A program made the translations under genes and the position numbers. A DNA stretch of 64,000 nucleotides from Arthrobacter mobilis (GTDB lineage: Bacteria; Actinomycetota; Actinomycetes; Actinomycetales; Micrococcaceae), in the NCBI RefSeq assembly GCF_012395835.1, contig NZ_JAAZSQ010000006.1, positions 136,218 through 200,217 of the forward strand, read 5' to 3'. Below the pieces are notes generated by a model. It saw only the letters and a list, made by a program, of their open reading frames with translations, did no database searches and was not told where the DNA came from. Shown here in pieces: positions 8,915 to 16,370 of the stretch; the stretch's first letter is position 1; every line of letters starts with the position of its first letter.

Positions 8915-8953
8915 CCGCCCAGGACCCCGCCCGGACGGCGAGGTCCTGGGCGG
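8915..8953 (-). terminator. Terminator hairpin of the E1/lipoyl/hydrolase operon
   Basis: CCGCCCAGGACC (8915-8926) and GGTCCTGGGCGG (8942-8953) form a perfect 12-bp stem around a 15-nt loop, immediately downstream of the hydrolase stop at 8958. No U tract follows on the minus strand. Confidence 0.6.
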
Positions 8954-8957
8954 TGAA

Positions 8958-9764
8958 TTAATTGGCCAGGAAGTCGATGGCGGCGTTCTTGAAGGCCCGC
9001 GAGGTGACCGCATTTGCGTGCGTCCGCGCCGGCAGCCACAGCACCTCGGCGTTGCCGCTGAGCCGGGCCAGCTCCTCGGCGGTCCGCGCCAGCTCGTCCT
9101 TCTCACCGGCCACCAGCAGCAGCGGCATGTGCGGCACGGCGTCCGAGGGCACGAACGGCTCGATCTTGATCGCCTCGATCATCGTCAGCAGCGCGTACAG
9201 GTCGTTGCTGGGCACGAGCTTGGCCATGCGCAGCAGTTCGGCGGTGGTCGGGTCCTCGATCGGGGTGCCGTCGGCCAGATAGCGCTGAGCCGCCGGCAGG
9301 TCGAAGTCCGCCAGCGGATCGTGCACGCTGGGGCCGCCCAGGACCATCCGGCGCACCAGCTCCGGCTGGGTGGCTCCGAATTCCCAGGCCAGCCGCGCGC
9401 CCAGCGAATAGCCGATGATGTCCACGCCGGTGGCGTCGTCGCCGTCCTTCAGCGGCCGCACGTGTGCGTTCTGGACCAGCTGCAGCAGGTCCGCCCGGAT
9501 CCGGCTGGGGGAGTAGGCGTCCATCTCCTCCGGGGCGGGGCTGCCGCCGTGGCCGGGCAGGTCCACCGTCACCACCCGGCGGCCGGCCTGGGTCAGGGCC
9601 GTGATCCAGCCGGCGTCCTCCCAGTTCAGCTTCGCCGAGGAGGCGAAGCCGTGCAGCAGGATCACCGGCCGGCGCGGCCCGGTCGTTCCCTCGGCGGCCT
9701 CGTGGATCTGCACGTTCAGGTGCGGGTCCACGCCTTCGACGAGGCGGTCCAGGTGGGCTCCCAT
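8958..9764 (-). CDS. Alpha/beta hydrolase, AcoC-like catalytic half
   Basis: A 268-residue alpha/beta hydrolase: the oxyanion strand VILLHGFAS, nucleophile elbow GYSLGA (S120), acidic residue in AGEKDE and C-terminal His in ARTHAN (H249). It is the last gene of a leftward operon encoding E1 alpha, E1 beta and a stand-alone lipoyl protein. In acetoin dehydrogenase systems the E2 subunit AcoC is a lipoyl domain fused to just such a hydrolase fold, so this protein plus the lipoyl protein look like a split AcoC. No flavin, PSBD or classic CAT acyltransferase core is present. The start is ATG at 9764. Family assignment is firm; the acyl-transfer role is inferred. Confidence 0.85.
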   Translation of the reverse strand: MGAHLDRLVEGVDPHLNVQIHEAAEGTTGPRRPVILLHGFASSAKLNWEDAGWITALTQAGRRVVTVDLPGHGGSPAPEEMDAYSPSRIRADLLQLVQNAHVRPLKDGDDATGVDIIGYSLGARLAWEFGATQPELVRRMVLGGPSVHDPLADFDLPAAQRYLADGTPIEDPTTAELLRMAKLVPSNDLYALLTMIEAIKIEPFVPSDAVPHMPLLLVAGEKDELARTAEELARLSGNAEVLWLPARTHANAVTSRAFKNAAIDFLAN

Positions 9765-9811
9765 ATTGTCCGTCCTTTACCTCGGATCGTTACGACAGGC
9801 CTGCGGGCTGG

Positions 9812-10141
9812 TCAGTCTTCGTCCGGCACGGGGCTCAGCCGCACCCGGCGCTTCGGCGCCTCTTCCTTCGGCACAGTGCCCACAATACCTGCGGTGTCGT
9901 CCGGAACCTCGAAGACGATCAGGGGATCGCCCACCTTGATTGTGTCCCCGGGCTCGCCGTGGATCTTCACGACCTTGCCGGCCTGCGGGGACGGCAGCTC
10001 GACGGCGGACTTGGTCGTTTCCACCTCCACGAGCGGGTGGTTGCGTTCCACCCGGTCGCCCTCGGCGACCAGCCACTCCAGCACGGTGGCCTCGATCAGA
10101 CCCTCGCCCAGGTCCGGCAGGGGAAAGGAAATTTCAGCCAC
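9812..10141 (-). CDS. Free-standing lipoyl-domain protein (E2 lipoyl carrier)
   Basis: A 109-residue protein that is essentially one biotinyl-lipoyl domain: FPLPDLGEG at the start, then VETTKSAVELPSP, where K44 would carry the lipoyl group, and a GDTIKVGDPL strand. About 30 charged residues follow with no peripheral-subunit-binding or acyltransferase domain. GTG at 10141 overlaps the E1 beta stop by 8 nt, implying translational coupling. The stop is 47 nt from the hydrolase start. It would swing acyl groups between E1 and the downstream hydrolase-fold protein. A lipoyl ligase and E3 must come from elsewhere. Confidence 0.88.
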   Translation of the reverse strand: MAEISFPLPDLGEGLIEATVLEWLVAEGDRVERNHPLVEVETTKSAVELPSPQAGKVVKIHGEPGDTIKVGDPLIVFEVPDDTAGIVGTVPKEEAPKRRVRLSPVPDED

Positions 10142-11249
10142 GGCGGTACTCCAATACTCGCTGGATCCCGAAAAGGATGCGGTCGATGTTGGGGATGTAT
10201 TCGTCTTCCAGGTCTCCGGAAGGGTACGGAACGTCGAAGCCGGTCACGCGTTCCACCGGCGCGCGCAGTGTGCCGAAGCAGCGTTCGGTGATGAGCGCGG
10301 CGACTTCGGCGCCGAGACCGGCGGTCAGCGGCGCCTCATGGACGACGACGGCGCGGCGCGTCTTCGAAACCGACGCGGCCAGCCCCGCGGTGTCGATCGG
10401 CTTGAGCCAGCGCAGGTCCAGCACTTCCACCTCGATGCCGTCCTCGGCGGCGAGCTCGGCAACCTGCAGGCAGCGGGCGACCATCGCACCCCAGGCCACC
10501 AGGGTCACATGCTTGCCCGTCCGCGCCACGCGCGAACCGCCCGGCTGGAAGCCGGCACCGCCGACATTCACCGGGCCCTTCTGCCAGTAGCGGGACTTCG
10601 GCTCCATGAAGATCACCGGATCCGGCCGCGTGGCCGCGTGCTTCAGGAGGTGGTAGGCCTGCTCCGGGTCGGCCGGGGAGACGACCTTGAGCCCGGGCAC
10701 GTGCGCGAAGAGCGATTCGAGCGACTCGCCGTGGTGCTCGGGGGCGCGGATGCCGCCGAAGCTGGGCACGCGCAGGGTGATCGGCATCGGCAGCGTGCCG
10801 CGGCTGCGGTAGTTCATCCGGCCCACCTGGCAGACGATCTGGTTGATCGCCGGGTAGGCGAAGCCGTCGAACTGCACCTCCGGGATGGGGTGGTAACCGG
10901 CCATGGCCAGGCCCACGGACATGCCGAGGATGCCGGATTCAGCCAGCGGGGTGTCGAATACACGCTGTTCGCCGAAGCGGGCCTGCAGCCCGTCGGTGAT
11001 CCGGAAGACGCCGCCGAGCCGGCCCACGTCCTCGCCGAGGATGACCGTGCGCGGATTCTCTTCCATCACGTCGGCCAGGGCACGATTCAGCGCCTGCTGC
11101 ATCGAAAGCGTCTCCACGCGTCCTTCGGCGCCCTCGGCCGCAGCGGGGGCGGTAACCGTTTCGGCATGCCCCTTGGCCTGCGCGGCATCGGCCGCTTCAC
11201 GGTTGGCCTGCGCGGCGTCGAGGTCGCCCAGGGTCATGTGCTCAGACAT
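10134..11249 (-). CDS. 2-oxoacid/acetoin dehydrogenase E1 component, beta subunit
   Basis: Transketolase-like E1 beta of 371 aa with an unusual N-terminal extension of about 45 Ala/Glu-rich residues before the conserved start (SMQQALNRALADVMEENPRT). Family blocks visible: GEDVG..GGVFRIT, DTPLAESGI, EVQFDGFAYPA, and PEHHGESLES around the active-site histidines. It works with the E1 alpha subunit, which it overlaps by 8 nt, as a heterotetramer that decarboxylates a 2-oxoacid or cleaves acetoin with thiamine diphosphate. Sequence alone does not separate branched-chain 2-oxoacid from acetoin specificity; the AcoC-like hydrolase in the operon tips the balance to acetoin. Confidence 0.9.
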   Translation of the reverse strand: MSEHMTLGDLDAAQANREAADAAQAKGHAETVTAPAAAEGAEGRVETLSMQQALNRALADVMEENPRTVILGEDVGRLGGVFRITDGLQARFGEQRVFDTPLAESGILGMSVGLAMAGYHPIPEVQFDGFAYPAINQIVCQVGRMNYRSRGTLPMPITLRVPSFGGIRAPEHHGESLESLFAHVPGLKVVSPADPEQAYHLLKHAATRPDPVIFMEPKSRYWQKGPVNVGGAGFQPGGSRVARTGKHVTLVAWGAMVARCLQVAELAAEDGIEVEVLDLRWLKPIDTAGLAASVSKTRRAVVVHEAPLTAGLGAEVAALITERCFGTLRAPVERVTGFDVPYPSGDLEDEYIPNIDRILFGIQRVLEYRRG

Positions 11250-12288
11250 GTTCGGACTCCTCCCGCCAGGCGGCAGCTTGGGCCTTGAGTGCCTCAGTAG
11301 GTTCCTGGTAGACGAAATCGAACATCTCCGTCCCAGGGCGCGGGCCGAGGGCCTCCAGCCCGGTGCGGATCTGCTCCTCTTCGGCCTTCGCGGCAGCCAG
11401 CGCGTCGGCGAAAAATGCTTCGTCGGCGATGCCGGCCTCCAGCAGCCGGGCGCGCATCCGGGCCAGCGGGTCCTCGCCGGCAGCGGCGCGTTCCTCGTCC
11501 AGCGTCCGGTACCGTCCCGGGTCGTCGCTGGTCGAGTGCGGTCCGCGCCGGTAGGTCATGGCCTCGATGACAGCGGGGCCGTTGCCGGCCCGGGCATGGG
11601 CCAGGGCCGCGGCCGTGGCCTGGGCGACGGCGACGACGTCGTTGCCGTCCACCTGCAGCGACGGGATGCCGTAGCCGGCCGCCCGGGCCGCCACCGATCC
11701 GCCGGCCACCTGGCGCTCGGTGGGCACCGAGATGGCCCAGCCGTTGTTCTGGACGAAGAAGACCACCGGGGCCTTCAGGACGGCGGCGAAGTTCATCGCC
11801 TCGTGGACGTCGCCCTGCGAGCTGGCGCCGTCGCCGAAGTAGGTGATGGCGGCGCCGCGCTCCTGCCCGGGTTCTGCGTCGAGGGTCTGGGCGTGGGCCC
11901 AGCCGACGGCGTGCAGCACCGAGCCGGCGACCACTGCCTGGATCGGGGCGAACCGGCTGGCCGCCGGATCGTAGAGCCCGCCGTGCCAGACGGCCTTGTG
12001 GGTGGACATGTACTGGACCATGTCCACGCCTGCGGTGCGGGCCACGCCCATTTCCCGGTACGTGGGGAAGACGAAGTCCCGCGTCATGTCCAGGGCGAAG
12101 CCGCTGCCGACCTGCGCGGCCTCCTGGCCCAGTTCGGGCGCGTAGCCGGGGATCAGGCCCTGGCGCTGCCAGCGGATGGCGGATTCATCCAGATGGCGCA
12201 CGGCCACCATCAGCCGGTACAGCTGCCTGAGCTGGTCCGCGCTCAGTTCGGGCAGGTTTGCCTGCTCCACCGCGAGCTCGAGTGCCAT
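11242..12288 (-). CDS. 2-oxoacid/acetoin dehydrogenase E1 component, alpha subunit
   Basis: A 348-residue E1 alpha with the thiamine-diphosphate motif beginning GDGASSQGD and ending in NNGWAIS, and the phosphorylation-loop-like region YRRGPHSTSDDP. ATG at 12288 opens a leftward four-gene operon: E1 alpha, E1 beta, lipoyl protein, hydrolase. Upstream 168 bp carry no gene and presumably the promoter. Substrate candidates are acetoin or branched-chain 2-oxoacids. Confidence 0.9.
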   Translation of the reverse strand: MALELAVEQANLPELSADQLRQLYRLMVAVRHLDESAIRWQRQGLIPGYAPELGQEAAQVGSGFALDMTRDFVFPTYREMGVARTAGVDMVQYMSTHKAVWHGGLYDPAASRFAPIQAVVAGSVLHAVGWAHAQTLDAEPGQERGAAITYFGDGASSQGDVHEAMNFAAVLKAPVVFFVQNNGWAISVPTERQVAGGSVAARAAGYGIPSLQVDGNDVVAVAQATAAALAHARAGNGPAVIEAMTYRRGPHSTSDDPGRYRTLDEERAAAGEDPLARMRARLLEAGIADEAFFADALAAAKAEEEQIRTGLEALGPRPGTEMFDFVYQEPTEALKAQAAAWREESEHV

Positions 12289-12456
12289 CCGCGCTCCTTC
12301 GTGTGTCCGTCCTGCCGGCGGGGTCGGGCCGGTGCTTTCCTGGTGCTGCCAGTGACGATACTCACGTCGAAAATCGTGTTCAATATGCAGCTGGGAGACG
12401 AGGCAAAGTGCGCAATTGGTTCACTCTCTTCCCGGGCCAGTCTGACAGTTTGTTAG

Positions 12457-13341
12457 CTAGGGTCGTGTGTTGTCCTCGCCGCAAACCTGGATTTGGCTGG
12501 TCCAGGGCCCCTTGTATTCCACGTAGTCCTTGCAGACGGTGCCACCCCAGTAGACATGCTCGTAGGAGTCCGCCTGTGAAGCGATACGGACGAAGGGCCG
12601 GCCGTCGTCGTTGATCCTCTGGGTGTGTTCTTCACCTCCTGACAGAACCGTAAGTTCCAGCTCGAAATCGCAAAGGCGTTCCCTCGCGGAGACAAGGGCC
12701 AGGACGACGATCTGCTCGTCCTGTGCAAGGCGTATCGTCCTCGCAGGAAAGTAGGGGACCGTCCGCTCATCGTCGATGAACATTGCCGTCGCCGGACTCC
12801 GGTCCAAGTCGAAGTGCATGGCGGTAGAGGTATCGACGTGGCCGAAACCACTGGCCAGGTTGACCCGGGTGCTGTGCGCGGGGGATGAACAGCTGGTGAT
12901 CGGCTCGATATTGACAATGCGCACCTGTTCGGAGCGGTTTCCGGTGAGTTCCAGGGACAGGTATTCCGGCGCGTCGCGGACTGCGCCGCGTTCGCTCAGG
13001 AGCTTGAGCTGGTCCTCGGGGGAGATGCTGCCGAGTTCGGCGAGGTCGCTGTGCGTCAGCCGGCTGCGCGGCGGAAGCACCACGGACACATTGACTTCCT
13101 GCCCGATAACCTGGACCGTGACAGGGTCCCCGGTCTCGGTCAAGCTGTTGATGACCTGCGTGAACCGGGGAACGAGCCAGTTGGTGAGCGCAAGGCCCAG
13201 GGCTGCGACCATGAGCGTGGTCAGCCAGACGGCAGGCTTCGTGAGGAAGGAGCGGATTCCGGAAGGCTTCCCCTGCGGCTTCTGTCCGGGCGGGCGGCGT
13301 CTGTCCCGGGACCTTCCCGGGCGGGATGTCTTGGCGGCCAT
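12457..13341 (-). CDS. Membrane-anchored protein of unknown function
   Basis: A 294-residue protein not recognised as a known family. A very basic N-terminus (first 35 residues rich in Arg, Lys, Pro and Gly) precedes one membrane helix at about 38-56 (WLTTLMVAALGLALTNWLV), giving a cytoplasmic N-terminus and a large outer domain. The outer part has short beta-strand-like stretches and four or more cysteines, two of them in the last 30 residues (TVCKDY and QVCGED), suggesting disulfides. It stands alone between two leftward genes, 49 nt after the FAD oxidoreductase frame ends upstream. Confidence 0.7.
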   Translation of the reverse strand: MAAKTSRPGRSRDRRRPPGQKPQGKPSGIRSFLTKPAVWLTTLMVAALGLALTNWLVPRFTQVINSLTETGDPVTVQVIGQEVNVSVVLPPRSRLTHSDLAELGSISPEDQLKLLSERGAVRDAPEYLSLELTGNRSEQVRIVNIEPITSCSSPAHSTRVNLASGFGHVDTSTAMHFDLDRSPATAMFIDDERTVPYFPARTIRLAQDEQIVVLALVSARERLCDFELELTVLSGGEEHTQRINDDGRPFVRIASQADSYEHVYWGGTVCKDYVEYKGPWTSQIQVCGEDNTRP

Positions 13342-13389
13342 CGCGGTATCCGGTCAGCTGTCCGATGCAGGCTTGGGTACCGCTGCAGG

Positions 13390-14799
13390 CTAGGCGGGGG
13401 CGGGCTGGATATTGTGGTTCAGCCGGAAGGCGTTGTCCGGGTCCCAGGCGCGCTTGAGCGCCGTCAGCCGCTCCAGCTTGTCCGGCCCGTAGACCGTCAG
13501 CGCCAGCGAGCGCGGATCCTGGCCGGGCTCGGCGCCCATGAAGTTGATGTACTGGCCGCCGGTGGCGAAGGGCCGCATGTCGGTGGCGAAGCCGCGCACG
13601 AAATTGATCCGCGCGGCGTCGTCGGCGGCGTCGTTCCAGAAGCCGTAGACATTGAGCCAGAAACGCGCGGACCGGTTCGGGAATGCGGTGGCTTCCTCGG
13701 GCACCCGGCCAAAGGCACCGCCCAGATGGTGGATGTCGAACGCCGTCCCGTGCCAGGTCTGCTCCGCCGCCCGGCCGATGATGAGGGCGATGACCTCGTC
13801 GTCGAGCCGGTCGAAGGAAGTGTTCTTCCAGTACGCCCGCACCCCTTTGGGGAAGAGTTCGTCCGTCTGGCTCTGCCACTGCACCCAGGGCACCGGCTCG
13901 ACGGCTTCGGCATCCGGGGGAGCCGCCTGCCGCAGGGCGTCGACGAGCCGCTCGCCCTCTCCGCGGTCCTCCGAAGCCCAGCAGAAGCCGATGATCAGCG
14001 CCGGCTCGTCGCCCAGTTCCCAGCTTGGCGGCGGCACGATCACGGTAATAATCGAGGTCAGCTCATCGGGCAGCTCCCGGGTCCAGTGCTCCCAGGCCTG
14101 CAGTGCGATCGTCCAGTGTTCGGGGCCGTAGTAGACCAGGTTGCCGGAGAAGACCTCGGATGGCAGCGGGCGGGCGCGGAAGGTGAAGGAGGTGGCCACG
14201 CCGAAGTTGCCGCCCCCGCCGCGCAGTCCCCAGAACAGGTCCGGATTCTCGGTGTCGCTGGCGGTGGCCGGGTGGCCGCCGGCGGTAACCAGCTCAACCG
14301 AGACCAGGTTGTCGGCCGCCAGGCCGTCCGCCCGGGTCAGCCAGCCGAAGCCGCCGCCCAAGGTCAGCCCGGCCACCCCGGTGGAGGAGACGACGCCGGT
14401 GGGCACGGCCAGGCCGTGCGCGGTCGTGGCTGCGTCCAGGTCCGCCAGGGTCGCCCCCGGCTGCACCCGCACCGTCCGCCGGTCCGGATCCACCTCGACG
14501 TTCCGCAGGCCACCCAGGTCCAGCACCACGCCGGCGTCGACCGTCCCGTTGCCTGCCACATTGTGGCCGCCGCCGCGGACGGCGATCGGCAGGCCTTGCC
14601 CGAGGGCGAAACGCACCGCCGGGGCAATGTCGCTTTCCGCACCGGCCCGGACAATGACGGCCGGCCGCCGGTCGATCATCGCATTCCAGACCCGGCGGGC
14701 CTCGTCATAGCCGGGGTCGGCGGCCAGCAGCACGCTGCCGGCCAACTGCTGGCGCAGGCCGGCCAGGGCGTCTTCGTCAAGCTCCGTCTGGGGATTCAT
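13390..14799 (-). CDS. FAD-binding oxidoreductase with covalent flavin (BBE/6-hydroxynicotine oxidase type)
   Basis: A 469-residue flavoenzyme. The N-terminal half is a PCMH-type FAD-binding domain with RGGGHNVAG, whose His is the usual 8-alpha flavin attachment site, and SSTGVAGLTLGGGFGWLTR. The C-terminus is a berberine-bridge-like domain ending NHNIQPAPA. The cysteine of bicovalent enzymes is replaced by VAGLTLGG, as in 6-hydroxy-D-nicotine oxidase. ATG at 14799 is preceded by GGAAGG; the longer open frame upstream lacks support. Substrate unknown; family members oxidise alkaloids, sugars and antibiotics. Confidence 0.85.
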   Translation of the reverse strand: MNPQTELDEDALAGLRQQLAGSVLLAADPGYDEARRVWNAMIDRRPAVIVRAGAESDIAPAVRFALGQGLPIAVRGGGHNVAGNGTVDAGVVLDLGGLRNVEVDPDRRTVRVQPGATLADLDAATTAHGLAVPTGVVSSTGVAGLTLGGGFGWLTRADGLAADNLVSVELVTAGGHPATASDTENPDLFWGLRGGGGNFGVATSFTFRARPLPSEVFSGNLVYYGPEHWTIALQAWEHWTRELPDELTSIITVIVPPPSWELGDEPALIIGFCWASEDRGEGERLVDALRQAAPPDAEAVEPVPWVQWQSQTDELFPKGVRAYWKNTSFDRLDDEVIALIIGRAAEQTWHGTAFDIHHLGGAFGRVPEEATAFPNRSARFWLNVYGFWNDAADDAARINFVRGFATDMRPFATGGQYINFMGAEPGQDPRSLALTVYGPDKLERLTALKRAWDPDNAFRLNHNIQPAPA

Positions 14800-15147
14800 C
14801 GGGGCACCTTCCGTGCGTCCCGCCGGACAGTTTCCCACAAGTGCCCGGAGGGGTTCTGTTCCAGGGCTGGTGCCGCGGGCGGCTGTCCCGCGGCCTGCAG
14901 GATGCACGGCCGCGGCAAGCCGTTGCGGCTGCGGCTTATGCCGACTCCTCCAGTATGGGCACCCCCGGCGGGCGGGGGAAGGCTTGGCAGGGTGCAGGGC
15001 CTCCCGGAGGCCCAGGCCGGCCCTGGCGCCGGCTCCGCAAGAACCGCGCCGGGCCGGGCAGGCTTTCCGGATCGGTAGGCAGAGTGTTTATTCTTTTCGG
15101 AAAGGTGTCGGCAGGATGGCCGGTAGCTTCGGGAAAGGGAGTACACG
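14800..15147. other. Intergenic region between the FAD oxidoreductase and the Lrp regulator
   Basis: About 350 nt between divergent genes with no convincing coding frame. It contains a perfect 7-bp hairpin (CCGCGGG/CCCGCGG near 14875) and an AT-rich patch around 15085-15095, where TATTCT could be a -10 box for the rightward regulator. Nothing else could be assigned. Confidence 0.4.
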
Positions 15148-15630
15148 GTGCAGGTCGATTCGCTGGATGCCCGGATTGTCACACTGTTCGCCGAAGACCC
15201 GCGCATGTCGGTCCTGGAGGCTTCCCGCGTGCTGAAGGTGGCCCGGGCCACGATCCAGGCGCGGCTGGACAAGATGCAACGCGCGGGCGTGATCGCCGGC
15301 TGGGGCCCGCGGATTTCGCCCGAGGAGCTTGGCTACGTGGTCAAGGCCTACTGTTCCTTTGCCATCCGCCAGGAAGCCGGGCACGACGCGGTGGCCACCG
15401 CGCTCGCGGACATTCCCGAGGTGCTGGAGCTGCACACCGTCTCGGGGGAGAGTGACCTGCTCGCCTGCGTGGTGGCCCGCTCCAATGCGGACCTGCAGCG
15501 TGTGCTGGACGAGATCATGGCGACCAACACGATCCTGCGCTCATCCTCGGTGATTGTGCTGAACAGCCACTTCGAGGGCCGGACCCTGCCGCTGATGCAG
15601 GCTGCCTCCAGTGCCGCGGACCGCCCGTGA
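15148..15630 (+). CDS. Lrp/AsnC-family transcriptional regulator
   Basis: A 160-residue regulator: an N-terminal helix-turn-helix (QVDSLDARIVTLFAEDPR..., recognition helix around residues 30-50) and a C-terminal RAM/AsnC effector domain with the ELHTVSGESDLLACVVA strand. GTG at 15148 follows AAGGGAG. It is divergent from the FAD oxidoreductase 348 bp away, a common arrangement for a regulator and its target, so it may respond to an amino acid or amine linked to that enzyme. No operator was recognised. Confidence 0.85.
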   Translation: MQVDSLDARIVTLFAEDPRMSVLEASRVLKVARATIQARLDKMQRAGVIAGWGPRISPEELGYVVKAYCSFAIRQEAGHDAVATALADIPEVLELHTVSGESDLLACVVARSNADLQRVLDEIMATNTILRSSSVIVLNSHFEGRTLPLMQAASSAADRP

Positions 15631-15696
15631 CCCTCCTGACCCGCCCAATCCATCGACTTTGCAGGTCATGCCCATGCGGAGGCTGGGGAGTTCTAG

Positions 15697-15738
15697 CGGT
15701 CGTTGCAACACCTTGATTCCTTGGAGTTGCAACGACCG
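15697..15738. repeat. Perfect 13-bp inverted repeat at the head of the transposase remnant
   Basis: CGGTCGTTGCAAC (15697-15709) and GTTGCAACGACCG (15726-15738) are perfect inverted copies separated by 16 nt. The right arm ends on the first base of the transposase-like reading frame. It could be the IS left end with an internal operator or a translation-blocking hairpin. No matching right end was found in the following 600 nt. Confidence 0.6.
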
Positions 15739-16217
15739 TGTCGTCTTTAGCGGAAAAACCGGACAGGCCGTCCGGCAGGAGAAAGTACACGCCGCGGGAG
15801 CGGGAGGGGTTCTTCCGGGCGCTGGAACGGGCCGGGTCCGTCGCGGCCGCCGCGGCGGAGCTCGGATTCAACCTGAGCACGTGCCACCGATGGGCCCGGG
15901 CGGCGGGCATCCCCGGCAGGCCCGGCGGGCCGCTGCATCCGGGCCGGGAGGAGTTCTTCCGGCTGCGGGCCTCGGGGGTGTCCCGGAAGGGGGCGGCCGC
16001 GGCGGCGGGCATCCATCCGCGCACGGCCGGGCGCTGGGAAGCGCAGTCCCTGCCGCCGAAGCTGCTTGGCCGTCAGGCCCGCTGCCAGTCCTTCGGAGAG
16101 TGTGAAGGACGTGGCGGACAAGTGCTCCGGGAAATTCCTGACGCGGCCCATGACCGATTCTGGCCATACCTCCGCCGCAGCTGGACCGTCATCCACAGCC
16201 AGGCCCCGCATTCCTGA
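15738..16217 (+). pseudogene. Truncated IS30-like transposase, N-terminal HTH part only
   Basis: The frame opens with GTG and encodes two helix-turn-helix blocks: REREGFFRALERAGSVAAAA with LGFNLSTCHRWARAAGI (about residues 20-62), then REEFFRLRASGVSRKGAAAA (about 70-95). This is the DNA-binding N-terminus of actinobacterial IS30-like transposases. After about residue 102 the likeness stops: the remaining 57 residues look random, and the DDE catalytic core is absent. It is therefore a 5' fragment of an insertion sequence, probably inactive, sitting between the Lrp gene and the NAD operon. The IS family is from memory, without a search. Confidence 0.65.
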
Positions 16218-16292
16218 TCCACTCTGCGGATCACGCCCGTTTTTCGCCCCGGCATGGGCGTGATCTGTGAAGTCGATGGGGAGGGTAACAGA

Positions 16293-16323
16293 TTGTGTCA
16301 GAGTGACCAAAACCCTGTAGAAT
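16293..16323 (+). promoter_or_regulatory. Promoter of the NAD biosynthesis operon
   Basis: TTGTGT (16293-16298) and TAGAAT (16318-16323) are spaced by 19 nt. Transcription would begin near 16330, giving a short leader of about 40 nt before nrtR. One NrtR-like site overlaps the -35 box and the other the predicted start. Confidence 0.55.
16295..16309 (+). promoter_or_regulatory. NrtR-like operator, upstream copy
   Basis: GTGTCAGAGTGACCA; read on the minus strand it matches the downstream site in 11 of 15 bases. The core GTCA-GAG-TGAC is palindromic. It overlaps the -35 region. Confidence 0.5.
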
Positions 16324-16329
16324 ACCTTC

Positions 16330-16344
16330 TAGTCATTCTGACTA
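16330..16344 (+). promoter_or_regulatory. NrtR-like operator, downstream copy
   Basis: TAGTCATTCTGACTA is a perfect inverted repeat (TAGTCA, 3-nt spacer, TGACTA) placed at the predicted transcription start. Nudix-type NAD repressors bind similar 15-21-bp palindromes; autoregulation is inferred. Confidence 0.65.
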
Positions 16345-16370
16345 TAAGGCGGCGTGTGAAGGAGGTGGCC

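Noticed and set aside
7989-11288. A plus-strand open frame of about 1100 codons over the E1/lipoyl operon
   Set aside because: Antisense to four well-identified genes, with no recognisable domain.
15738-16217. Reading the transposase-like frame as a functional regulator
   Set aside because: Family likeness stops near residue 102 and the rest is not protein-like; a truncated IS fits better, although a small HTH protein is not fully excluded.
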